From Timema cristinae (taxonomy: Eukaryota > Arthropoda > Insecta > Phasmatodea > Timematidae): 64,000 nucleotides of DNA. The DNA lies in NCBI GenBank assembly GCA_039000515.1, contig JBCFYV010011135.1, positions 29,665,876 through 29,729,875 of the forward strand, given 5' to 3'. Shown here piece after piece: positions 53,990 through 64,000 of this stretch. The translations under genes were made by a program, and so were the position numbers. How positions within the stretch are numbered: the first letter of the stretch is position 1; each line of letters opens with the position of its first letter. The notes under the pieces were generated by a model. That model made no database searches. It had not been told where the DNA came from and worked only from the letters and a program-made list of their open reading frames with translations.

Positions 53990-54245
53990 ATAATATTTAG
54001 CACCGCGTCTTACTACCCGTTCGGGTTATACGCTTTAAGTACTTATTACGCTAATGGATTAGGAATTGGGAAGGTTGAATTAGAGGAAGTGAACCCGCAT
54101 TTGCGTGGAGAGAAAGTGGAAAACCATTTAGGAAAAACCACCCCCAGTTCACCCGACCGAGATTCGAACCTCGATCTCCCCGTCCTAAGCATTCGAGCTC
54201 AACACGACAAGCGCGTTAGCCAACTACGCCACCGAGGCGGGTATA
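53990..54245 (-). mobile_element. SINE family B, full length
   Basis: Reverse complement of tail, body, B-box (gagattcgaacctcgatctc) and head (aactacgccaccgaggcggg). tatttttaatata flanks it at 53977-53989 and 54246-54258. Confidence 0.95.
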
Positions 54246-54259
54246 TATTTTTAATATAT

Positions 54260-54652
54260 CAAGGTGGGATTGAAGGGATCGCTAAAAAAAACTCCAGTGT
54301 TTTTGCACTATTTATGGAAAAACATTTTTTTTGGGGCCAAAATAAAACAAATATTTCTTCACTAGGAATAAAAAAGGTTAATTTTCTTCACACGGTGCTA
54401 TCAACAGTTGTTGAATATTTGTCAACAGCATAGCGGCATTAGATGAGAAACTTTTTAAATGAAGAGAAAAAGTGGTCATTAAATGCCATGACACCCTCAA
54501 CAGATATTCAACAACTGTTGATGTTACCAGGTGAAGAAAATTAAACTCTATATGTTTGTACTGGAGCATTTTTTTGACCAAACAATGTATTGGCATAGCA
54601 ACTGCAAAAAAACTGACTTTTTTTCTCCCATCCGCTTCCGTCCCACCTTAAA
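54260..54652. mobile_element. Long-TIR MITE (copy 3)
   Basis: The ends are aaggtgggattgaagggatc and the inverse of ccgcttccgtcccacctt. Inner arms (tgctatcaacagttgttgaa, ttcaacaactgttgatgtta) are inverse. Confidence 0.85.
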
Positions 54653-54654
54653 CT

Positions 54655-55125
54655 TCCTGGGATTTTGCGGACCACTTTATAAGACGCTGCGGACCACACT
54701 TTAATAAACTCTGCTTTACACTAATAGGACAGGTACAAGGAAAATACTTATTCGGATTTTGGAAAATATTTACCGGAATTTATGTAAATGGGAAGTGTCA
54801 CTATAACCAAACATAATTCGATCCCTGAACCCATTATAGTTAGAACAGAACATATTAGGTCACGGACTCCATTGGTGAGAATTATCTAGTAATATCTTAA
54901 CAATTAAGTCAAGTGAAGCGAAAATATAAAGTTGTATGTGTATTGCAGTTAGGCATGAAAATAAACTTATCTAAAAGCTGTCTTATCGAACTTCTGTGTC
55001 AATTGCAAGTTAAAAAAAAATAGGTCATTTTGAATGACCGTACGTGACCCTGCGAGTTTATCGCTAAGTATAGTTGGTTCACCATAAAAATAGCTTCATA
55101 TAAAGGTTCAAACTGTTACTTAAGA
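54655..55125. other. Intergenic stretch with hAT-like debris
   Basis: 54655-54720 (ttgcggaccactttataaga, ctgcggaccacact) resembles the hAT-type fragment at 56810-56865. The rest shows nothing recognised. Confidence 0.4.
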
Positions 55126-55129
55126 GCAC

Positions 55130-56310
55130 CTAGCATAGGTAAGTAATACAGCTAGAACCAGACGTCTTAAGAGCCCGTCTCACCCCCCAGATAACGCCTA
55201 ACTTAGGTAGGTAATACAGCTAGAACCAGACGTCTTAAGAGCCCGTCTCACCCCCAGATAACACCTAACTTAGGTAGGTAATACAGCTAGAACCAGACGT
55301 CTTAAGAGCCCGTCTCACCCCCCAGATAACGCCTAACTTAGGTAGGTAATACAGCTAGAACCAGACGTCTTAAGAGCCCGTCTCACCCCCAGATAACACC
55401 TAACTTAGGTAGGTAATACAGCTAGAACCAGACGTCTTAAGAGCCCGTCTCACCCCCCAGATAACGCCTAACTTAGGTAGGTAATACAGCTAGAACCAGA
55501 CGTCTTAAGAGCTCGTCTCACTCCCCAGATAACACCTAACTTAGGTAGGTAATACAGCTAGAACCAGACGTCTTAAGAGCCCGTCTCACCCCCAGATAAC
55601 ACCTAACTTAGGTAGGTAATACAGCTAGAACAAGACGTCTTAAGAACCCGTCTCACTCCCCAGATAACACCTAACTTAGGTAGGTAATACAGCTAGAACC
55701 AGACGTCTTAAGAGCCCGTCTCACCCCCAGATAACACCTAACTTAGGTAGGTAATACAGCTAGAACCAGACGTCTTAAGAGCCCGTCTCACCCCCAGATA
55801 ACACCTAACTTAGGTAGGTAATACAGCTAGAACCAGACGTCTTAAGAGCCCGTCTCACCCCCCAGATAACGCCTAACTTAGGTAGGTAATACAGCTAGAA
55901 CCAGACGTCTTAAGAGCTCGTCTCACTCCCCAGATAACACCTAACTTAGATAGGTAATACAGCTAGAACCAGAGTCTTAAGAGCTCGTCTCACTCCCCAG
56001 ATAACACCTAACTTAGGTAGGTAATACAGCTAGAACCAGACGTCTTAAGAGCCGTCTCACCCCCAGATAACACCTAACTTAGGTAGTAATACAGCTAGAA
56101 CCAGACGTCTTAAGAGCTCGTCTCACCCCCAGATAACACCTAACTTAGGTAGGTAATACAGCTAGAACCAGACGTCTTAAGAGCTCGTCTCACTCCCCAG
56201 ATAACACCTAACTTAGGTAGGTAATACAGCTAGAACCAGACGTCTTAAAAGCTCGTCTCACTCCCCAGATAACACCTAACTTAGGTAGGTAATATAGCTA
56301 GAACCAGGCG
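55130..56310 (+). repeat. 68-bp tandem array, about 17 copies
   Basis: The unit is ggtaggtaatacagctagaa + ccagacgtcttaagagcccg + tctcaccccccagataacgc + ctaactta. Copies vary mainly in C-run length and at CCC / CTC positions. No open frame of interest. Confidence 0.95.
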
Positions 56311-56800
56311 TATTGTGATGCGATTTTTTCTATTCTATTCTAGAGGCTAGAAACTTAAAGACTAGTGAAACCTGTGTACAATCTTTTTTAAATACAAGAA
56401 AATTGGAACATAGCCGTTTGAAATGTAAAAACCATCAAAATAATCATAATTTCACTGTTGTCAAGTTAAAATAATTCACTAAAGGGTCAAACGTGTACTT
56501 GTTGTATCCAATATTCCGGTTGATCGATAATTTAAAATTAATTTTCAATCAAATTAAATGTGAAAATTCGCAGTTGTGACACCCAAACATATAATAAAAT
56601 TCATGTATAATTTCCCAATTCTCCTAGCAAAAATAAAATAGTAATTTCCCCGATTATTTAAAAGGGATTTTTCGTTAGTTGTACGACTTTGAACAAACGA
56701 TTTCAAATGAAAATGCAACCAGACATTTTGGCAGTTATACCAGTTCTGTGTAATGTGGTGTGATTTTTATTTATGGAAATTTTTATTGCTAAACAGCTTC
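56311..56800. other. AT-rich stretch, nothing recognised
   Basis: No repeat or coding frame seen between the 68-bp array and the hAT-like fragment. Confidence 0.4.
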
Positions 56801-56889
56801 TTGGGATCCTGCGGACCACTTGATAGACCAACACGGACCATAATTTGAGAATCACTGTTCTAAGGGGTCAGTCACCCCGCTATGGACTG

Positions 56890-57045
56890 GACTGCCAGGG
56901 ATTGGGATAGCGGAGCTCAAATCCTGGTCGGGTGTATTGAAGCTATTGTTTTCTAAATTGTTTTTCACTCCCCTTCCAAGCAAATGCATGGTACACTACC
57001 TCTAAATTCAACCTTCCTAACTTACACATTAGCATAATTAGAACG
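56890..57045 (+). mobile_element. Degenerate SINE family C fragment
   Basis: ggactggactgccagggatt, a B-box-like gagctcaaatcctggtcggg, and a body with ttcaaccttcctaac. The common tail is missing. Confidence 0.55.
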
Positions 57046-57059
57046 TAGTAGATATTATG

Positions 57060-58180
57060 GAGCCACCCTTAAATTGCGTAGGGGTTTTAGGGGGGCAGGG
57101 AGTCTCAGTTTTTTTTAAGGTGAGACAAAATATATCTATTTTTGATCAGAAAATAATATTAGGCCTAATTATAAAATTATTTCACTTAAATTTCATTTAA
57201 TCATCAATATTAAAATATTCTTAATTTTTATACTGGTTATATATATATATGGAAGGATTTTTTTGATTGGTAATAAACGACGATCCCTTTACGTCGGGGA
57301 GGGGGGGGGATGTATCGGAAATCAGAAAAAAAAGTCTTGCGTAAATTTTAAGGACGGCCCTTTTTTTTAACACGAACGGGTAGAAACGCGTTGTTTGTTA
57401 TATAATAAAAAAAAACACACCAACCAACCCAAAGCCACCCAGACAGAAAGAAGAAACTCCTCAATTCAGCGGATCGCGCTATCTCAAGTATTAGGCAAGC
57501 AGACATCGAAAGGAGGTATTCTCGACGCATTCCTCGGGCGCTTGTCTACTGAGAGAGAAACCACGTGTTCGGTTTTTTAACACCGACATAGAGACAACAT
57601 TTGACGGCTTGTCTTTAGTCACAAAACAAACAAAAAAATACTTATTATAAAAGGTATTTTACCTAGTACCTTTCCTTGAATATCAAGTGTTCGAAAGACA
57701 TTCCGTGACAGATGAAGAAACACAAAATGACAGATACAAATGCTCGCTACGTTCAGTGAAAAACGTTATTTCTTTTATCTATTTTAATTAATAGTTCAAA
57801 GAACCTTACATATATATTTGTATGTGTGATAAGAATTAATTTGGACTGTCATTATATTACAGAAGATATATCTGTTTTTTTTTACAGGAAAATAAATAAA
57901 ATATACTAACCCCTTTTATTAAAAAAAAATAAACGAGTTAAGCTTTTTGACAGTGATTAATTGATTTCAAAATACAATTTTGTATTTTAATTTTTATTTT
58001 AATAGTGCCTTTCTTCGTGTGATATGTAAAAGTTTTGACAGTTTTCTTGTTATTCCTCTCTCAGACTAGCTTCCCCCTTTTAGCAGTAAGGTCAGTCAGT
58101 GAGATAGGTCAATTAGATCTTATTATTACTTTCATCCTATGACGAACAACCCAATCCGTATTGCACCAATGTGATAAAGT
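57060..58180. other. AT-rich intergenic stretch, no gene seen
   Basis: A GC-richer patch at 57460-57590 has no supported exon. G run at 57299-57310. Confidence 0.4.
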
Positions 58181-58189
58181 CGAGTGAAG

Positions 58190-58358
58190 TCGGGTTAAAA
58201 GGAAGTGTATCTGAACCCGAGGGTAAAAAGAGTGGTAAACCATTTATATAAATACACTTTAGTACACCAACGAGGTTTCGAACTCCTAACCCCACGTCAT
58301 GAGCAACCCAATCTAATGCGAGAGGAACGTCTTATACCACGTAATCACCGATGTGGAT
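58190..58358 (-). mobile_element. Degenerate SINE, inverted
   Basis: ggaagtgtatctgaacccga, gaggtttcgaactcctaacc and ttataccacgtaatcaccga correspond to body, B-box and head in reverse. Confidence 0.55.
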
Positions 58359-58374
58359 TTTAAGATGTGTATGT

Positions 58375-58735
58375 AGTGAATGCAAGAAAAGATAAGTATT
58401 TTTGCAGTTTTATGGTACAATATTTTATTGGCCAAAATAAATAAAATATATCTCCAGTTAACATGTTAACATCAATATTTGTTGATATATGTCATGATCA
58501 TATCGGCATTAGACGACAAACTTTTTAAATTAGTATAAAAAAAGTTGTCATTAAATTCCAGGACAAACTTGACAGATATTTAACAACTGTTGTTATCACT
58601 GTGTGAAGAAAATTGAACTTTAATTTTACTACTGGAGTAATATTTGATTTATATAAGCAAAAAAATATATAGTTTTGCTATAAAAACAGCACAAATAATG
58701 GCCTTTTCTGGCAACCCTTACATCCCCATTTTGAG
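58375..58735. mobile_element. Long-TIR MITE (copy 4)
   Basis: tttgttgatatatgtcatga and gacagatatttaacaactgt form the inner arms. Outer ends are more diverged than in copies 1 and 3. Confidence 0.7.
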
Positions 58736-58786
58736 TGAACTGCCTAAGTAGGTTAGATATTCGAAAGATTAGTATATTATTACTAG

Positions 58787-59051
58787 CACCGCGTCTTACT
58801 ACCCGTTCGGGTTATACGCACTTACGCTAATGTGCAATGGTAGGGTGATCGTGAGATGAAATGAAGGAACTACATTTTAACGTGGAATCCGAACCACGGT
58901 GGGACGCCTGGCATTCCCCACATTCACAAGATGTCTTGTCAGAGGTGAAGGAAGGGTTTGGCAATCAGATAAATCTGTGCCGGGACCGAGGATTGAACCC
59001 CAGCCGCCAGCACAGAAGTCTGACACCTTACCCCTAGACCGCCAGGTCACC
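58787..59051 (-). mobile_element. SINE family A, full length, 12-bp target duplication
   Basis: Tail, body, B-box (gaggattgaaccccagccg) and head (ccttacccctagaccgccag) in reverse. aagattagtata lies at 58775-58786 and 59052-59063. Confidence 0.95.
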
Positions 59052-59084
59052 AAGATTAGTATAAATATTGACAATCTTTAACAG

Positions 59085-59390
59085 AACACGAGTTTGTTGT
59101 TTACTGTAATGAACATAAAACTATGTTCTATGGTCCTGTACTTATAAATATAGTTTAAAAGTTGACATCTCTGAAAAGACCACATATTTCTGTTGATCGT
59201 TAAGAGCTAAATGTCCGGGAAACGAAAGGTAACTGTTATAGGAGCGTAGATTGGATCTTTGGGAATAGAATGACGTCATTTAGTAGGAGGGGTCACAACA
59301 CATAGTATTGCCATTTGTATTTTCCTCCTCTCTTGTTTGTTCCCCTATTGCCAGACATTTCCATGCAGGAAACGTTATAAGTTCACTTGG
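59085..59390 (+). mobile_element. Dispersed repeat, inverted partner of 51500-51870
   Basis: acgagtttgttgtttactgt through gttaagagctaaatgtccgg to cctcctctcttgtttgttcc matches the other copy in reverse. GACGTCAT here corresponds to ATGACGTAAT there. Confidence 0.8.
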
Positions 59391-59803
59391 TTTCTGAGCG
59401 CTTACGGATTCCCGATGACTATTCTAGCATCTTAAATACAGCTAAAAAAATAATTTATTTTTTTTAAACTAAGGAAAGATTAAAAGTAGATAAATACAGT
59501 TACTTTGAGAATATAATGTATGTTTCTTGGCTGTTTGCCTGAAATAATTTGAGTAGAATGACATTACTAGATGTATACCAGTGACGAGACCGGAAATACG
59601 TCCCTGATGGTTATCAAACATTATATTCCAGATCAGTAAAAAGGATGGGTTGACATATATGTAAACAACTAATGCTGGCGCCTAAGTGATTTACCCAGCA
59701 AGAAAATGTTTAGGTATGTGTGTGTATGTGTGTGTGTGGGTGAGATTTGGATATGGATGTTCGAAAATACTTGTGGCTAGACAAGATAGTAGCCGGCACC
59801 TTA

Positions 59804-60364
59804 TGCCGGGATCACGATAAACTTAACGTTAACTTAACGTAACTTAACGTAAAGGACCTCGTGTGTTTAAATGGAAGCGATCACGAGGCACTTAACTTAA
59901 CATTGACTTGCAGTTAACTTAACGTAAGAGATGTCCTGGGAGGTCTTTTACTTTACTTTACGTTACTTGAAGGGTATCACGTGATCTAGCCAGCCAATCA
60001 TTATGCGAGTGACGTCAACAGGGCTATTTAGTAATTTGTTGGTATTATGACCAATGTTTACTCTTTAGCGTAAGTTTTAGTGATCAGACATTGAAACAAA
60101 ATAATTAAACTAAAATAGGGAACTAAATTTATCAAAAAAGTTTATTAATATATATTGATTATATCGATTGAAAACTGTAAACATTCACAGATCAACACTT
60201 TACAAATAGTACAAATCACAGATCATACTCGAGAATGAAGATGTTTTGCTCGAGTTGTTACGTTAAGTTACGTGAATCGTGATCACACATAAGTTAAGTT
60301 AACTTTAAGTGAACGTTAGGTTAAGTTACGTTAAGTTAACGCTAAGTTGATCGTGATCCCGGCA
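59804..60364. mobile_element. 561-bp Harbinger-like MITE with TTA target duplication
   Basis: The ends TGCCGGGATCACGAT and its inverse are flanked by TTA (59801-59803 and 60365-60367), as in PIF/Harbinger elements. Both subterminal regions carry iterated taacgttaacttaacg-type words. No transposase is present. Confidence 0.82.
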
Positions 60365-60454
60365 TTAGCTCGGTCGGTAGGGTGTCTGACTATAGAGATA
60401 AGGGCACCGGGTTTGATTCCAGTATGGCCGAAACATTTATCCTTTTAATATTTT

Positions 60455-60705
60455 TCTTAGCACCGCATCTTACTACCCGTTCGGGTTATACGCTTATGTA
60501 CTAATTAAGCTAATGGTTTTAAAAATTAGTGAGGTTATATTTATATGAAGTGAACCTGCATTTGCGTGGAAGGTGAATTAAAAACAGTTTTGGAAAATCC
60601 ACCCTCAGTACACCCGACTGAGGTTTGAACCTTGGTCTCCCCGTCACCGGTAGTCTAGTCTACTGCGAGAGTAGCGCGTTAGGCCACGCGGCCACCGAAG
60701 TGGGT
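60455..60705 (-). mobile_element. SINE family C, inverted
   Basis: Tail (agcaccgcatcttactaccc), body, a B-box-like gaggtttgaaccttggtctc, and head (gttaggccacgcggccaccg) in reverse. Confidence 0.9.
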
Positions 60706-60824
60706 ATTTGACATTGGTGAAATGTGCCTTTTCCCTGTTCTATATTTAAGTTAGTTTGTATGTCGTATGTTGATATAATCAGTTGATTTAGAAACTGCAC
60801 ATTAAAAACCTAAAAATATACAGT

Positions 60825-61645
60825 ACGTCTAAAACTACACAGCCAGTCCTAGCTCCTAGATATTTACTAATTGAATAACAGGACTTACAAACTAGCTTAA
60901 CCTAGGGCAGTACGTCTAATACTACACACCAGCCCTAGCTCCTAGATATTTACTAATTGAATAACAGGACTTACAAACTAGCTTAACCTAGGACAGTACG
61001 TCTAATACTACACACCCAGCCCTAGCTCCTAGATATTTACTAATTGAATAACAGGACTTACAAACTAGCTTAACCCAGGGCAGTACGTCTAATACTACAC
61101 ACCCAGCCCTAGCTCCTAGATATTTACTAATTGAATAACAGGACTTACAAACTAGCTTAACCTAGGGCAGTACGTCTAATACTACACACTCAACCCTAGC
61201 TCCTAGATATTTACTAATTGAATAACAGGACTTACAAACTAGCTTAACCTAGGGCAGTACGTCTAAAACTACACAGCCAGTCCTAGCTCCTAGATATTTA
61301 CTAATTGAATAACAAGACTTACAACTAGCTTAACCTAGGGCAGAACGTCTAATACTACACACCCAGCCCTAGCTCCTAGATATTTACTATTTGGATAACA
61401 AGACTTACAAGCTAACTTAACCTAGGGCAGTACGTCTAATACTACACACCCAGCCCTAGCTCCTAGATATTTACTAATTGGATAACAGGACTTACAAACT
61501 AGCTTAACCTAGGGCAGTACGTCTAATACTACACACCCAGCCCTAGCTCCTAGATATTTACTAATTGGATAACAGGACTTACAAACTAACTTAACCTAGG
61601 ACAGCACGTCTAATACTTCACACCCAGCCCTATCTCCTAGATATC
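60825..61645 (+). repeat. 87-bp tandem array, about 9 copies
   Basis: The unit contains agccctagctcctagatatt, tactaattgaataacaggac, ttacaaactagcttaaccta and gggcagtacgtctaatacta. Diverged single copies occur in lama intron 2 (14935-15010 and 18460-18550). Confidence 0.95.
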
Positions 61646-61649
61646 ATCA

Positions 61650-62330
61650 ACAAATTGGCTAGCAGAACGTCCTTTTATTCAAATAGTAAATATCTTCGCG
61701 AGTACAACTGGGAATAGAACCAAGGCTATTACGAAAAAGAGTATATATTTTTTATCAGAGAAGAGAGTACATCTCATCTTGTGTTCCCCCCCCCCCCAGT
61801 CCATCTTTGTAGGAAACAATCCTATCGCTCTTTGCACATACTTTTTTTTCTTCTTCTCTTTATCCGTTAGTCGCCATTATCCGTCGTGACCTTGATAGGT
61901 TTAATGTCCGTGGGTCAAAAGTTGGACGGCTCGTTAGTAGCGAGTGATCGGTTCACAGTCAATCACCCTCTACAAGTCTTTCAGCCGCAGTAAACCGGAG
62001 TTAACAGTTCTAGCTTCTTTTTTTTAGTAAACAGAAAAAAAAGGGTAGCTAAGAGGGTAGGGGGTACTGACAAATCTAGTCAAAGCAGAGTGATCAGTGT
62101 CGTAACAAATTTAGAAAAATAAGGATTTATTTTGAGTTTTTTTTGTTTGGTTTTTTTATTCCAATAGAAAGAACAAAAGAATAAACTCAGAAACGGATTC
62201 AAGAACAGAGATTTTTTTTTAAAATCTGTTTCGTCTTTCTGATTCAAAGGATGAAGTAAAAAAAACCAATTTTCATTATAGATTGAGGAGAGGTTACCCC
62301 CAACCCCATTTTTATGTGTTCTTTTCCTTT
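61650..62330. other. Intergenic stretch, no gene supported
   Basis: A GC-richer part at 61865-62010 shows no good splice-bounded frame. C run at 61787-61797. Confidence 0.4.
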
Positions 62331-62337
62331 CATTTTT

Positions 62338-62578
62338 TCAAGCACCAACTAGCCTACGCTTATGTACTAATTACTATAATATGTTAGGCATGAGGAAGGT
62401 TGAATTAAGATAAAATTTACCCACATTTACATGGAGAGAGAGTGGAAAATTAGTTTTTGGCAAAAAAAATTCATCCTTAGAACACCTTACCTGGATTCAA
62501 ACCTTGATCTCCACTTCATTGTCAGTCTAGTCTATTGCGAGTGTGACGCCTTAGACCATTCAACCATCGAAATGGTGT
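62338..62578 (-). mobile_element. Degenerate SINE family C, inverted
   Basis: caccaactagcctacgctta, body acccacatttacatggagag, B-box ggattcaaaccttgatctcc, head gccttagaccattcaaccat. Confidence 0.7.
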
Positions 62579-62613
62579 TTTTTCCCACATGTTCAAATAT
62601 ATTTTAAAAAACC

Positions 62614-62805
62614 CTGCTCCACGTCTTACTACCCGTTCGGGATATTCGTATGTTTTACACTAAGGGTACGAAGGGACGAAAAAGACAGAAGTTATACGAA
62701 GTAAATACGTATTTGCGTAGAGAAAGATTGGGAAACAATTTTTTTTAAACTCAATAGGGCTGGTCGGGATTTGAACCTTAGCCCTGTCACCAGACCACTA
62801 TACAA
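62614..62805 (-). mobile_element. Degenerate SINE, inverted
   Basis: Common tail in reverse (acgtcttactacccgttcgg), body tacgtatttgcgtagagaaa and a B-box-like ggtcgggatttgaacctta. The family A SINE after it inserted near its head. Confidence 0.65.
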
Positions 62806-62810
62806 GATGA

Positions 62811-62817
<7 letters not shown>

Positions 62818-62841
<24 letters not shown>

Positions 62842-63124
62842 GCACCGCGTCTTACTACCCGTTTCGTTTATACACACTTACGCTAACGTGTAATGTAGGG
62901 TGATTGTGAGATGAAATGGAGGACCTACAGTTTAACGTGGGATCCGAACCACGGTGGAGGCCTGGCATTTCACACATTCACAAGTTGTGATTAATACACG
63001 TCTTGCCAGAGGTAGAAGGAAGGGTTTGGTAATCAGATAAATTTGTGCCGGGACCGAGGATTGAACCCCGGACACCCCAGCACAGAAGTCTTGACACCTT
63101 ACCCCCTAGACCACCAGGTCACCC
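62818..63124 (-). mobile_element. SINE family A, full length, inverted
   Basis: ATT repeats, tail (agcaccgcgtcttactaccc), body (accacggtggaggcctggca), B-box (gaggattgaaccccgg) and head (ccctagaccaccaggtcacc). Similar flanks (atacaagatg / atacaagacg) suggest a target duplication. Confidence 0.9.
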
Positions 63125-63129
63125 ATACA

Positions 63130-63300
63130 AGACGGAAATTATTCCTTTGTCCACCAGTGTGGTCTCGGGTTTGATTTGTGGTACGGCTGAAAAATGTATC
63201 ATTGGTGAAATTAGGGTTTTCCCCTTTTACAGCGATAAATTAACGGCCTGAGGTACGGATATAGAATTAAGTTAGTTAGAATTAATTATTTTTGAAAAAT
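63130..63300 (+). mobile_element. SINE family D tail fragment
   Basis: gtctcgggtttgatttgtgg, then gctgaaaaatgtatcattgg and gcgataaattaacggcctga, matches the family D middle and tail. Confidence 0.6.
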
Positions 63301-63583
63301 TTGGTTAATTTTTATTTTTCAAGTGATTTTTTTTAAATTAGTACGTTGAACATAAGGGTAATAATTAATATAAGAGACAGGAATGAATAAGAGCGGTAGT
63401 TTTTTTTTTAGTAAATACATTAATTACTATTCTAAGAGAACGCCGCTTAAAACCAGTTGGGGAAAAAGACCAGATGGGATTCGAACCTCCCCCCGCCAGT
63501 GGGGACTAAATTCCTTACCGTCTGTAGTGCCTTCTCTGTACTGGTGTAGTTTTCCCGCCCCTTTTTTCGCCACGACCAGGTAG

Positions 63584-63637
63584 GAAGAGAAGCACGACTG
63601 GGGGTCTATGTATCAGGCGAACAAGGCGCTACAGGAG
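63584..63637 (+). CDS. Possible 18-codon exon
   Basis: A pyrimidine-rich tract (ttttcccgccccttttttcg) is followed by ccaggtag, an open stretch reading EEKHDWGSMYQANKALQE, and then GTATTT. It is locally GC-rich and phase 0 on both sides. Short, with a weak donor, and no family recognised. Confidence 0.25.
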
Positions 63638-63734
63638 GTATTTCTCTTACGTTTACAGAGTATACACTTTTTTTTTCGGTCAACATTGATTGCATTTTCT
63701 ATGTTATTATATTTATTTGACAGATATTAATAAT

Positions 63735-63800
63735 ATATATCAAAAGTGATAGCTGCAGATCACATGACTTGACGTATGAATAAGCAAAAATTGTTTTAGT
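63735..63800 (-). mobile_element. End fragment of the 60-bp-repeat MITE
   Basis: agtgatagctgcagatcaca followed by tgacttgacgtatgaataag is the reverse complement of the terminal part of the family. Confidence 0.55.
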
Positions 63801-64000
63801 AGCTCTTATAGACGTAAAAAAAAAGTGACTTTCTATCTAAACCAGTTCGTAGTGACAACAAAATAGTTCTTTAAAATATTTCTCAATAAAAGTTTGACCC
63901 AATGAATATACAAGGTATTTAATAAATTATATAGCTGCTAACTAGAAATTTAGGAGACTTTAGATCGAGTCCGGGTAGTTTGCGGAGTTTTAGACGTACT

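Larger units (their letters stand above)
59790..60815 (+). mobile_element. SINE family D interrupted twice
   Basis: The head starts at about 59791 (agccggcacctta), resumes at 60365 (ttagctcggtcggtagggtg), and the tail resumes at about 60708 (acattggtgaaatgtgcctt, atatttaagttagtttg). A Harbinger-like MITE (59804-60364) and a family C SINE (60455-60705) are the two insertions. Confidence 0.82.

Overview
This 64 kb window is eukaryotic nuclear DNA, most likely from an arthropod and probably an insect. It is AT-rich, has GT-AG introns, and is crowded with tRNA-derived SINEs, MITEs, foldback elements and minisatellites. Insect is an inference from the best match of the one recognisable gene to the phospholipase B-like / lamina ancestor family. 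No species can be named from sequence alone.

The one gene that can be assembled lies on the plus strand at about 10.0-23.7 kb. Eight coding exons (10103-10212, 14747-14895, 18747-18993, 19648-19748, 20083-20247, 20867-21121, 21540-22177, 23340-23729) join in compatible phases into a protein of about 685 residues, provided three single-base deletions (near 14825, 21018 and 21797) are allowed for. It resembles phospholipase B-like proteins, which are lysosomal or secreted N-terminal-nucleophile-fold hydrolases. It has an N-terminal signal anchor, Ser in place of the usual nucleophile Cys, and an extra stretch of about 115 residues in exon 7. Its introns carry several tandem arrays. Two of these straddle exon borders: a 59-bp array (about 28 copies) contains the exon-1 end with its splice donor, and a 33-bp array (6 copies) contains the exon-3 start with its splice acceptor. 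This is the most unusual structure in the window.

Layout. 0-10 kb: intergenic repeats, a CpG-richer promoter-like island at 2.4-3.0 kb, several SINEs, MITEs at 5.5-5.9 kb, a 78-bp satellite element at 7.9-8.75 kb, and a possible minus-strand exon at 9.0-9.2 kb. 10-24 kb: the phospholipase B-like gene. 24-29.6 kb: very AT-rich intergenic DNA. 29.7-32.2 kb: a heat-shock-element plus TATA promoter-like segment, followed by a 2 kb palindrome with arms of about 800 bp. 32.4-34.1 kb: the inverted relative of the 78-bp satellite. 34.8-41.9 kb: nested SINEs and MITEs, a snapback palindrome and 60-bp repeat elements. 42.3-43.5 kb: a minisatellite that is the inverted relative of the array in the gene's last intron. 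44-50 kb: AT-rich DNA with SINEs. 50.0-50.7 kb: a likely minus-strand terminal coding exon followed by a 62-bp array. 51-60 kb: nested SINEs and MITEs, a second heat-shock-element cluster and a 68-bp array. 59.8-61.6 kb: a SINE interrupted twice, then an 87-bp array. 61.7-64 kb: SINEs and a possible small plus-strand exon near the end.

Apart from the phospholipase B-like gene, no complete gene can be supported. Many dispersed repeats occur as pairs, and several arrays differ by single bases in G or C runs. That fits either young repeat decay or unpolished long-read sequence.
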